Under the pieces are notes generated by a model. That model searched no databases. It saw nothing but the letters and a program-made list of their open reading frames with translations, and had not been told where the DNA came from. This document shows, in pieces, positions 1-10,508 of a DNA stretch of 64,000 nt. A program made the position numbers and the translations under genes. The DNA comes from Liolophura sinensis. Taxonomy: Eukaryota > Mollusca > Polyplacophora > Chitonida > Chitonidae. Every line of letters begins with the position of its first letter. The first letter of the stretch is position 1. The stretch is taken from positions 42,463,682 through 42,527,681 of the forward strand of contig NC_088300.1 of assembly GCF_032854445.1 (NCBI RefSeq), read 5' to 3'.

Positions 1-302
1 CATCGGCGCTTAGTAAGATTAGAACAGTAAGACTGCCTGTCCACTTTACATGTACACAGCAGCCTACTTGTTCAAATGCCCGGATGTTCCTGCAAATGAT
101 TTTATGCTCAGAATTTTAGACCTTCTAAATGCACACAGCTTAAGTATTCAAAAATGAAAACTAAACCAACCATACACAAATAAGAAATATTACCAAGTAG
201 TAATGTCAGTGGCCAATTAGTCTGAAAAATAAGGCAATGGTGGTCGTAAAATGAGAGTCGTAGCTTTGCACCCTCTCACACTCGCTACACAATGTGTCGG
301 CC

Positions 303-317
303 ACTACCCACAATGCA
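303..317 (+). promoter_or_regulatory. ZNF143/Staf-type binding site
   Basis: The sequence ACTACCCACAATGCA matches the vertebrate ZNF143/Staf (SBS) core, a motif placed close to the start sites of housekeeping genes. It lies about 2.1 kb upstream of the SR-factor ATG, whose first coding exon is preceded by a splice acceptor, so a non-coding first exon near here is expected. The match is seen directly; its role as the SR gene promoter is inferred. It could equally serve a divergent gene to the left of the window. Confidence 0.5.
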
Positions 318-937
318 ACAGCTGTCGGCGGAATGCGCCGACAATTTCTTGAATATTTGTCAAATTAATAAACAGCGCAAGTCCGGCTGTAATGATTTAA
401 GACGCTTCCATATATATTGTGCAGCAGGGAATCATTTTGTTTATATAAGTTGGAATAACACACGGTATTCGTCAAAGAACAACACAAGTAAACATTACGG
501 CTTTCAAGACGTATGATGATCTCTTTTCTTCGGCTCTGAAAACACGATCCTTATTTTCACACATCTACCGGAATCGCACGAACGTTCACGGGCTTTTGCG
601 ATTGAATGAATCTGTGATTTGTAGAAGAAAGAAGGTTCCTGGCGAAGTAGGCGTGGATTTTATATCTGGTAGGTGTTCCAGTCACTAGAGTCATTTGGTG
701 AAAAGGAGGAGTGTATATTTGTGGAGAACGTCTAGTTAGAAATTCTAAAAGGCATTTAAACGAAGTGGAGGCTAGCGACTCTCAACTCATCATCTTGAGA
801 TAGGCTTCATTCTTCAGGTTTTGTCATCCAGCTCAACTAAAGATTTTGATCTCCCTGCGGTTGAAATGAAATAACAATTTATTTGAAATGAAATAGTAAG
901 TTATTGTTTCTTACAGTTTAATCAGATGGAATGTTCT
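318..937. other. Presumed promoter and 5' UTR region of the SR gene
   Basis: No convincing protein-coding sequence is visible. The 74-codon open frame at 292-516 starts inside the ZNF143-like site and resembles no family I know. Because the first coding exon of the SR gene begins after a splice acceptor at 2388, a non-coding leader exon probably lies here; the GTAGGTG at 670-676 is one possible donor. Bases 1-300 likewise hold nothing I recognise. Confidence 0.3.
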
Positions 938-1261
938 TCATGAAGAAATTTTTGGAAGTTGCATAGATGCATTTATAATTGATCGTTTGGAACGCTGAGC
1001 AATGCATTCGTTCAGAATAGTTGTCAACAGTTCGCCAATATCACGTGCGAAAAGACTGGCCATCTTCATATTTTGTTCAGACCTAACACAAAATATCATT
1101 AATGGATGAATGTAATATTCATGTGTGCTATCTGAAGTCATTGTGAGGAAATATTGGTGAAAGATGGCATCAAGCAGAATGTAGCATCCTGTATGAATAA
1201 GCCGAATCAGCATTTCAAGGGCTCGTTCTGCAAAGCTGTTGCCACGCTGCTTAAAGGGCAT
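938..1261 (-). CDS. Unidentified 107-codon open frame
   Basis: An ATG-to-stop frame of 107 codons on the minus strand. Its composition looks protein-like, with mixed hydrophobic and charged residues (for example FAERALEMLIRLIHTGCYIL) rather than low-complexity. I do not recognise the family. Its 5' end abuts the MITE at 1263-1461, so it may be the last exon of a gene cut by that insertion, or cargo of a larger element. It could also be a chance frame in AT-rich DNA. No splice acceptor is obvious directly upstream. Confidence 0.25.
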   Translation of the reverse strand: MPFKQRGNSFAERALEMLIRLIHTGCYILLDAIFHQYFLTMTSDSTHEYYIHPLMIFCVRSEQNMKMASLFARDIGELLTTILNECIAQRSKRSIINASMQLPKISS

Positions 1262-1262
1262 T

Positions 1263-1461
1263 TGCAGACAGATATCAACAAGACAGGTGGGGGCTCTTGT
1301 TAACTACCACAGCTAGAGAATGTGATTTTACGTTTGGTGTCAACTGTGCCATCATGTCAACAGATAGATGTGTATTCAGGTTAGCAGCTAAAGTAAAGTG
1401 ACATCTTTTATCTATGTTAGTTTGCAAGAGCCCTCACCTGTCTCAGCAATATCTGTGTGCA
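1263..1461. mobile_element. Short terminal-inverted-repeat element (MITE)
   Basis: The left end (GCAGACAGATATCAACAAG, then CAGGTGGGGGCTCTTG) is matched in reverse complement by the right end around 1424-1461 (CAAGAGCCCTCACCTG, then GCAATATCTGTGTGCAC). The inverted repeats are about 36 bp with a more diverged inner extension, around a core of about 120 bp without coding potential. This is the form of a non-autonomous DNA transposon. The superfamily is not assigned and target-site duplications are unclear. Confidence 0.55.
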
Positions 1462-1923
1462 CTTGTGCGACCCCAGAAACACCGATTGGGCTCATTTTGG
1501 GGCTGGTCTTCAAACCTGAATGATAGATCGAATAGGTTTAAAGACAGAATTTGAGAGGGGTGGATTAAAAAGAGTGAAAAATAACACATTTCAAGATATC
1601 CAAAGATCAGTCATTTGTCCACCCTCGTATAGTCAAAAAGTCTTGAATGTGTTAAACAACAATTAGATAAATGAATAGATTTAAGTAAGAATTTTAAACA
1701 ATTTTCAGCTACAGGTAACATTAACGTCGTAACATTACATAGGTTGCAAATACCAAGGCGACGTATGTCATCAACATTTTACCTCATGGTTATTAGGCCA
1801 GGGTAACATTACAGCCTTTTAGAGAAACCAGACCCAGGAGTTTTCTCAGGGTTGGTGACAACCAAAGGTTTCACATGGATCCTTCCTGATTCCCTCCAGA
1901 AAGTAAATGTGACATTTGTTATA

Positions 1924-2160
1924 CAGGGTGTCCCAGAAGTCTCGCATCATCCAGGTTGAGGTTGAATGCTTCAGCTGCAGAGCGGTGTGTTGCCCCATCT
2001 CTTCCAAACATAAAAACCAATTCAACTCTTTCTTGTACTGTTAGTTTATTAGCCATTAGTAACTCTGAAAGAGAGAAAAAAATTTAAAATCAGTATTAAA
2101 TCAGAAACACAGAAAAAAAAAATGAAAATCAGGATGGGGCACGACTTCTGGGACACCCTG
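1924..2160 (-). mobile_element. Deleted Tc1/mariner-like element with transposase N-terminus
   Basis: The ends are an 18-bp inverted repeat: CAGGGTGTCCCAGAAGTC at 1924 and its reverse complement ending at 2160. Between them, on the minus strand, is a frame starting MANKLTVQERVELVFMFG and continuing through a helix-rich stretch to ...NLDDA. This resembles the N-terminal helix-turn-helix of IS630/Tc1/mariner-related transposases (from knowledge of the family, not a search). The catalytic DDE/D part is absent, so this is an internally deleted non-autonomous copy of 237 bp. The left flank ends in TA, the target typical of the superfamily; the right flank reads CA. Confidence 0.65.
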
Positions 2161-2388
2161 CACAGGTGAAACATTCTTTAGTATTGTGTTAAACACCAAT
2201 CAGTACCTAATGTCAACCACAGATGTTTTAGAAAGAAAACCGGTTTGAGTCACTTCTGATGTATGATCGAATCTAGGAAAAGGTGGTGAGGTGAACTTAC
2301 ATACATGTATGAATTGATAGTTGGTGTTAACTTATTGGTTAATGTGCCCATTCTAGATAACCAGATTATTGTTGTTATTATTACACAG

Positions 2389-3155
2389 GTAACTATGTCC
2401 AGTCGTGATGGATCCGAGCGTAAATTGGATTGTAAGGTATATGTAGGCGATCTTGGGTACGGGGCAGCCAAACAAGAGTTGGAGGACATCTTTGTACGCT
2501 ATGGTGCTTTAAAGAATGTTTGGGTTGCACGCAACCCACCTGGTTTTGCTTTTGTTGAGTATGAAGATCCCAGGGATGCGGAAGATGCTTGCAAAGCTCT
2601 AGATGGGTCGTAAGTACCAGAATTGTTTTCTTACATTGTTCTCGGATATAGAAAGTAAATGTAAATGAGTAATTTGAGCCCAGTGTTGTATTTTTGGATA
2701 TTTTTATGATCTGTTTTAGGAAAACTTTACTTAGTGACTTAGTGAACAGTACAATATGGGAGTCAGAATTTTTCTTCAGCCTTTTCATTTCTGTTTTTAA
2801 TGCTTACTGGCTGTATCGCTTTGTTTAACTCTTATCAGGAAAATGAACGGGAGACGTGTTAGAGTAGAGCTGTCAACTGGAAAGTCTCGCTGGGGTAGTA
2901 GAGGCCCTCCTGTACGCAGAAATCGTGGGGGTGGATATGGTGGGGGTAGCAGCTATGGTGGCTATGGAGGCAGTCGGCGAGGTAGATCCAGGTAAGGCTA
3001 TTAATTGAACGTGTAATTAAGAGTTCATTGCTTGTTTCACTTGCTGAATTTCTCATATTGTGACCTGATATCCAAAAGTTTACCATCTAAATAATTCTTT
3101 TGTTGATGATGTTTAAGAGTGGCCGGTATAAAATGTATTGCAGTTGAAAGACAGT

Positions 3156-3193
<38 letters not shown>

Positions 3194-6100
3194 CTAAAGG
3201 CATAGAAATGAATTTTCGGTAATGCTATAACTGGTTTGTTATTTTTACATAAATTACGAAATAGCTATTTAGAGTTTTCATGTCAAACAACTGGTAGTCT
3301 TTTTTTCTTATTCAGAGTACATCTTGACATGTGATTAGCTTAACTCAGTTATTAGTTAGACTTCAAGATTGTTGCATTTCTTTCTCTCTCAATTTTTCAA
3401 ATGAGTGCAGAGTTTGAATTTTATATAAATAGCTCATGAGGAAATATTGAGATTATATAGGTTATTTTCCAACATTACATATATTTTCTCCATATTGGAT
3501 GGATCCTATGGGATAATTATTTATTTATGGCTTGAACTCTGAAAAAAAAAATTGTGTGTGTGCATGATGCACATTTGTTAAGACTGTCACGCTGTGATTT
3601 TGGCATTTCTTTGATCTCAAATATGCAATTGCAAGTTTTAGGCTAAAGATATCATGTGGTTGATATATCTTATAACAGTTCATGACAGTATGTGTGTTCC
3701 CTTGTCCGACAGGTTGACATCTATTCCTCTTAGGAACTTGATAAAAGTAACCTGTGGTCTATAAATCAATTTAAAAAGCGTTCAGGGGATTTCAGTTTCA
3801 TGTTTCTTATAAACATTAAAAATTGTGTTATGAATATTTGTAAGCATTGCCAACATAATTTATTTTTTGTTCTATCTGTGCTCTCCTGGTTTTAGTGGAC
3901 CCTGCATGTGTTTGTCTTAGTGGGTACAGACAGGTATTATTTGTAACACTAAGGTGTTGTTGACTATTCTAGAAAGGGAATCCTGTATTGTTCTTAACAT
4001 TGCCTCACTGCCCCACTTGTTACAGGGTCTCACTCAACTCTGTCATCTGACAGACAGCGCCATCTGCCAACAACACTTAAATACCTTCGCCAACTTGGCC
4101 CCAACATCATCTAAACCTACATCCAACTGCCAGCTGGCTGGCATCGTCACTGGCTCGCATCACCATGCCCACGACCTTTGACACTGCGATCCGCCCTGCA
4201 CGGCTCATAAGCCCCTCGCGAGGCGGTTCACCTCTGACCCCATCTCCTCAGCTTTTGCTGGAGTCGCCATTCCCCCGACTGACATCCGTTTATTACCACC
4301 TTCAATATCACCAACTGGAAATACATCCGAGTTGTGGACTATACACATGTATAGTCCCTTCTCCGACAAAACATCTCAGCCCTTCGTAATCCCCAATTAT
4401 TCTACTCTCTTCGGGTAACTGGCATCAGTTTAATCTTGCATAACCGGTCTGTAGTTGCAGCGTTTCACATTGTTTATGGCAGGTGAGTTTTTAAGAGTCA
4501 AAAGGCATTTGGTTCTTTCAGCTGTTAATTATGACCCTTGTACATTTCCTCAATTTCCAGACCCAGGTGTTGGGCATATGGAGAAGCCCACCTCAAACAG
4601 CATAAACTTGTCCTTCACGGTAGCTCAGCCAGCTCCTTGTAGGACTGATTCTGTATTCGACCTAAAATTTTGACCAATACTGAATTGCTCTTTTGCTGGA
4701 TTTTGAGAGTTCTTCTCATCTGTGAAAGATGTTTTAAGGTTTGTTTGGAAGGTATAGGCAAGATGATATTCAACTGGAAAGAAAGGATTTTCTGACTTTC
4801 AGCACCAAAATTAATATTTTATGACCATTATTTACCACAGGTAAGGCACTTTTGGAGAGTTTTTAGGTCAAATGCAGTGTATGAAGTTGATGTTCTGAAA
4901 TGCCAGATTTACCTGTAATCATACATGTACTTGCAAGTGATGGGAAATTGCTTGCAATTTTGAAAGGTTTACCACAAAAGCTTCTCCATTGCTAATTTTT
5001 AAACTTCGATTTGTCCTGTAAGATGAAGTATTGCACATGATTCAAGTATATATGCTGGTATGGTCATCAAAAATGGCCATGATTGTTACAAAGTTCAGAA
5101 TCGTCGTCTATGAAACAAAAACATCAAACAACCGTTGGAAAGACTTAAATTTACCATAGTGTTTACCTTTGGAAGGCTGACATGCATGTCTTTGTGCCAG
5201 CTAGTACAAATTTGTGACTGTTACATTTAATGTTATTCTGTGATTCCCATCATCCAAGGTTAAAGCATGTAAGTCCAGGATGTCTCTACTGTGCAGCCTA
5301 TGCTTGTAAGTCATACGCATACTTCATGTTTCCACTCATTTTATGAGTGATCCAAATGTAGTCAGGCTTACATATTACCTGAATACATTGCTTGTGCAAT
5401 TGGCTGTTATACATGTAACTGAGGTTTGAGGATGGCTTCCTTTTTGTATTTTTTTTTTAACTTCATAATAATACCCAATTTCCATGTAATGCCAAACTGT
5501 GTTGCCTTGGTTACAGGTCAAGGTCACCCCCTCCACGACGACGACCCCGAAGTTCCAGTGCCAGCAGAAGCAGGTGAATATTAGATGATTAAATTCTGTG
5601 TAAATGTTCCACTTGGTTTAATTGTTCCACAACTTAGTGTATGTAGTGCTCATTTTTACTGAGTACGGATACTCATTCTGCTAGCTTTATCATTCTGTTA
5701 AACGTCATTGCAGATCTGGTTCGCGTTCCACTTGGTTTAATTGTTCCACAACTTAGTGTATGTAGTGCTCATTTTTACTGAGTACGGATACTCATTCTGC
5801 TAGTTGTATCATTCTGTTAAACGTCATTGCAGATCGGGTTCGCGTGACAGATCCAATAATTGGAGCCAGAAAGACAGGTAAGTGATCAGCCAATCCTACA
5901 GGTACCACATCTCTACACATATTCTACTGTCCATGTTGTGAAACAGTAGGAATGGTAAGAATTTTTTGTGCTAAGCTTGTGTAGCCATTATAAACCTCTC
6001 AGTGTTTATTTTAAAAAAAATACAAGACGGGTACATTCTGACTTTATGATATGTTGTTTTATCTCACAGATGGTAACCCAGTAGATTGTGTCTTCATGTG

Positions 6101-8440
6101 CATATCTGTTCACATTGTAGATGATTGGGGAAATGACACGAGCAGACAACTCCGTTCTCCTTGTTGACCAGAAGAGTTCTCCCCCTTGGCAATTATTTGG
6201 CGTCATCTTGTCGGCTCAACATCATTTTTATTCACTGCATTTTAAATTACATGTCTTTTTTTTTTTTAATTTTAAATATGGATTACACTAAGATTTTTAC
6301 TTTATACCAATAGCATAATGACATCATTTGCCAGTGCACACAGTGTATTATTGGAGTTGAAGTGGGGTAACAGCTGATGTGAATTGAAGTGGGGTAACAG
6401 TTGATGTAAATTGACAGTTTGATGTTGGGAAGATATCGTGCTATTGATGTCCACCAAAACCCCCTTTCAGCTTGTAAAACCCCTCAATTTTCAGGGCAAC
6501 ATATATGAATGGGAAGATCATGAAGTTAAGTTCTGTGTTACTGTAAAGTACTTATTATCAGCTGGAATTTATTTTTGTGGATTTACTGGAAAAATATGTT
6601 CGTGGGAATTAATGTTGGCATATTCAATCAAGGAAATACTGAAACAATCTGAAAAGTGTTTAATTTTCCTTGTTATATTATGGCCAAAATTACTCAAGCA
6701 CATCAAACAGGGAATAAGAAGAGTGGCTTTAATCTTCCTTTGTTCCCTGCGTTGTTGTTACTCCTTGTAATCTAGATAAGAGATTAAGACAGTGAGGGAT
6801 GGATTATCACTATGTAAGAAGATTGCTTTTGCACCTACCGCGAGCAGTATTCAAATAGGTGTCACTTGTTTTCGCACCTTTGATGAGTACTTTTAAAAAA
6901 ACTGGCAAAGTGATCTGTCATTCTTTATCAAGCAACATAATTAGTTCTGGATTGTTTCGTTTTTAATCATCTTCTGTATCTGATAAAAAACCACTAACAT
7001 TGACACAGCTGTCATCAAACTGTCGTTGCATTGTTCTACACAGATAACAATTTGTTAGAAGCTCACTCATAGGTCCACAGGAGAGAAACAACCAATGGGA
7101 TAACATGTATCAAAGTGACATTCGTTGAAAGCCAGCACTTGTTGGTGTCTACTTTTCATTCACTTTTACCGGTATACCGAAGATTGAATGAACTCCCACT
7201 TTGTTTTATACCCACCAAGCCCTATCACCAGAGTTTGTATATATTTAAAGCCTAATTTTCCCCCCTTGCTGTTAAAGTTTAGTTGTCCTGCCGGCCTTTC
7301 TTATCACAACTCCTGTCAGTTCGGTGTAACTTCATTAATACTACCATCTGAAGAATATGATTCAACATTGGAATTTTTTTGGGCTGGAATTAATATTCGC
7401 AGTAAATTATTGACGACGAAATCCGAAAATTAGTTCCACAAAAAAATTAAGTACTTCACAGTATTTAACCAGTGAACAGCAACCTTGCACTGTTTGTTGG
7501 ACAATACTGGTTTGGCAATTGTTATTTGCCATATCCTCTCCCATCCAAGTGAACATGGTTATGACCAGTTGTATTTCAGTTGCCTTCTTTCACATTCTGC
7601 AGTGCAGCGCAAATTGGGCATTGGTGTCATTTTGCTACGGGAGTATTGTATTTAAATTAAATAAATGATGTTCTTTAATGTTTTAGAGATTTTAGATATA
7701 AGCAATGTTTTAATCACAAGTGTTTTTTTTTTTTTTAATAATAATTTTTGTTTTATGACTGAATGGATTTTTATAACAGCACGTCTGGGTATTATTGGAG
7801 TTGTGCTGGATGATGACATATGTTTGATTAGACATAGAGCTCAATGAATCATAGATAATAATGTGAACAAAGATGGTTTCTTAAGGATTGTTTTGTTTTT
7901 CATGATGGTAGACAACAGCATGCTTCAATGTTCAGATCAGAAGTGAACTGTATAAATTTGTGAAAATCCAAAAAAGTTGGTCCGTTTGACTTCATCACTT
8001 GCAGGTGAGGAGTCAGAAGTATGAAGTGTGGCTGCTGGCTGTTCAGATTTCATAAAGTTGGTGTGTATGATAGAACTGTGAATGTGCATGTGAAAGGAAG
8101 TCAGATGATTTCAGAGGTTTGTTTTTTTCTCAGATCTTACCAGTCTGCTGTTAGTATGAAAAATACCATTTTTGTATTACATGTAACGTGAAGCTCTGAT
8201 GTATGGATATTGTTTAGCATATGAACTGTCTGTAAATTGTATCTGCTTGATGTTGTACTGGTGTTGTCCCTGTTAAGTGTCACAAGGGAGTGCCAGGACT
8301 ATAACCTTTGGTGTGCCTGTCCCTGTTTAGCAGATGGGTTTCTCTAACAGTATTCCATACAAATATTGTTTTCTCCTCTATGTTTTATATTGGAAAATTT
8401 TAATCTTCTGTGACAAATAAAAATTGTCAACAAGTCAACA
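2389..8440 (+). CDS. SRSF3: SR splicing factor, SRSF3 type (multi-exon gene)
   Basis: The gene encodes a nuclear pre-mRNA splicing regulator. Coding exons: 2395-2609 (ATG at 2395; exon begins 2389 after TTACACAG), 2839-2991, 5517-5573 and 5833-5877, all joined in phase 2. Residues 10-85 or so form one RRM with RNP2-like CKVYVGDLG and RNP1 [17 protein letters not shown] Gly/Arg hinge ([15 protein letters not shown]) and a short RS tail ([19 protein letters not shown]) follow. No CCHC zinc knuckle is present, which favours SRSF3/Rbp1 over SRSF7. After exon 4 the next codon is AGG then a stop, whether the donor is read through or the acceptor at 8004 is used, giving 157 residues. A stronger acceptor at 8133 would add 18 residues. 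Mammalian SRSF3 has 164. An AATAAA lies at 8416. Identity is confident; the last exon is not settled. Confidence 0.85.
4026..4482 (+). CDS. SRSF3: Candidate poison cassette exon of the SR gene
   Basis: In the 2.5-kb intron after coding exon 2 lies a C-rich segment unlike the AT-rich surroundings. It is bounded by CTTGTTACAG (ending 4025) and GGCAG/GTGAGT (donor at 4483). Entered in phase from exon 2, it reads R-V-S-L-N-S-V-I and then a stop within 9 codons, so inclusion would send the mRNA to nonsense-mediated decay. The segment is full of CATC, CAAC and CTTC tetramers, which fit the CNNC-type preference known for SRSF3. Position (after the RRM/hinge exons) and length (about 457 nt) agree with the autoregulated SRSF3 exon of mammals as I remember it. 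Inclusion is inferred. Confidence 0.5.
5606..5843 (+). repeat. 119-bp tandem duplication spanning a splice acceptor
   Basis: Two direct copies with a 119-bp period begin GTTCCACTTGGTTTAATTG (5606 and 5725). Each contains the acceptor CGTCATTGCAG and the first bases of RS exon 4 (ATC[T/G]GGTTCGCGT). Only the second acceptor (exon from 5833) leads into coding sequence with a proper donor. Use of the first would read 13 codons or so into duplicated intron and stop. Confidence 0.8.
6538..7466. mobile_element. Possible long-inverted-repeat DNA element in the SR gene intron
   Basis: The left end (TACTGTAAAGTACTTA) and right end (TAAGTACTTCACAGTA) are inverted matches, with further weak inverted similarity inside (GTTCGTGGGAATTAAT against the complement of ATTAATATTCGC). 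The interior of about 0.9 kb shows no transposase. This could be a MITE or a chance pairing of two decayed copies; confidence is limited. Confidence 0.35.
8416..8421 (+). terminator. Polyadenylation signal AATAAA, SR gene
   Basis: The hexamer lies downstream of both candidate terminal acceptors (8004 and 8133) and is followed by a T/G-containing stretch. It is the likely 3' end signal of the SR gene. Assigned by position only. Confidence 0.5.
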
Positions 8441-10508
8441 CTGGATTTCCTGCCATTCAGCCATTCACCTTGATAAGAATTTGAATGTTTGTGTCTCGCT
8501 ATTGCAACACAAAGGTTTGAAACAGTTGATTGCTGATTTGGAGTTTAAGCAATCCTTCACCAACTTCAGTCATCCACCATATCCACCGGTCATCCGAAAT
8601 AATGCCTCAGAGGAGTGATGTAGTGACCAGAGATTGAATCCACCATAATGCTGACCACCAGCATTCTTGTGAAATATTCTTGAGTAAGTCTTAGTCTAGA
8701 AAGTCTTATTTTGAGAAATTTGGACATGAAAATGGCAAAACTTACACTGCATAATCTGGCCAGTCCCAAACTGCCCTCACATTCAGATTTAAGAGATAGA
8801 AAGGTGCTTCCTTAATGAATGGTTAACCTTTATTCTGTTGGATGAATATGAAGGTCACTTATATCATTTCACTAGGAGCATTTGTTTCAAGAAATGTAGT
8901 CATTTGATTGCAGTTCAACTGATCATAGGCACACTCAAGAAATTTTGACATATATATGATGAGACCATGTTATGGGCGGAGGAAACTCCAAGTTACTGAT
9001 AAACTCGTGTGACGTACAGATATGCTTAGCATACTGGTGGAGGACAACTGGTCTTGTACAAATGTTAAGACTGGGCAAAACCACTAATTCATACGAGGAA
9101 ACAAAGTCTCAGCCAATGGCTCTATGGTCCTATAGCCAATGGTCTATCATAGGCTTAGTTCCGTTTTTCCCTTGACGTTTAAGTTTCTCACATGGTCCTG
9201 TGAGTCATTGTGGCATCTTAATGCAACTAATAGCTGGTTGACATCCACACTATATCCACGATGTAAAAACAAGTGGAACAATTCAATTGGGGTAAAACAT
9301 TTTAATCAGGTCACAGAAGCATTTCCACCAACGATAATGTACAAGACAAATTTTTGAACTCTTCCCTGCTGTAATTTATTGGAGCTTGACTAGAAATACA
9401 ATTATAATCTGACCATTCCAGAGTGGATGATTCTGTGAAAATAAGCAACATTCAACTGCAGTACTGTAAATAGCTGAGGAATTATTAGGCATCGCACTGC
9501 TTTACTGTACGAATAGACAAAACAAATAGCATTTATAACAAACTGATGAAATCACATAAACAAAAATACCTGTTTTCAGCTAGCTAACCTGTCCTTTCAT
9601 TTTGAATGATATGAGAGTTCATCAGCGTGCTTTAATCTTATGTTTGCACCAGTACCTACACTAATATTGATACACCTGTAAGTGGTGGGTTAATACTGGT
9701 AAGGGTATACATGTATGTTTGCAAGAGTACACAAGTAAAATTGAACAACTGCTTAAAGCAGCATAATATGTGACTTAAGACATACTGGGCCATGATGGTG
9801 CGTGTACAGTGTTGCATTAACAGTAAAATGTACACGTATACTAATCCAAGGTAATCTTGTTCTGATTCATAACTAAACCTGTCTTGCATATGACAACATA
9901 ACATACAAAAACCCTACATATATAGTGCTTTATATATAGAACAGAGGAAAGGTTGGTATATATCGTATATGTATCAACAACTGATACTCAATAATACTCA
10001 TATCAACAACTGATACTCAATAATACTCATATCAACGACTGATATTCAACGTGTACAACGTTGAAATGCCTTACAACCCCAAGCATTCATTCATTCTATA
10101 AACAGTACACATATCTGAGGTTGTTGGCACATCCTGGTATGCAACTGCAGTTCAATAGGGCCTATCATGTTACAATATAAATACATATAATAATAAAATA
10201 ATTATAGCTATCATATATCACATGTAAGTTGAAGCACTTGGCTGAACATATCAAGCAAAGAAAATAGCTATACAGACCAGGAAAAAGATTAACAAACAAT
10301 TTAATGCCTTATTTTTCTAACGTACAGTCAAACATTCAAACACTTCACCATATAAATTCAATTCACGACGGAGGCCTTCCTTAGAACCATTGGTTATCAT
10401 CATACTTGATACTGGTATGTTGAAGTCTTCAGTTAGATTCCGTGATGTATTTGATCACTTCAATATCTTCCACACACACAACTAAAACTGTTCCAAACTG
10501 TAATGGAT
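8441..10508. other. Intergenic region between convergent genes
   Basis: This separates the 3' ends of the SR gene (plus) and the oxidase gene (minus). No coding sequence is recognised. It holds a SINE-tail fragment near 8636-8690 and, at 9974-10050, three copies of a 29-bp unit (ATCAACAACTGATACTC...). A minus-strand ATTAAA (TTTAAT at 10300-10305), about 200 bp beyond the oxidase stop codon, is a candidate polyadenylation signal. Confidence 0.5.

Noticed and set aside
3954-4673. Plus-strand frames in the SR gene intron as a nested gene
   Set aside because: The C-rich segment is better explained as a poison exon; the frames overlap, are short and lack a conserved domain.
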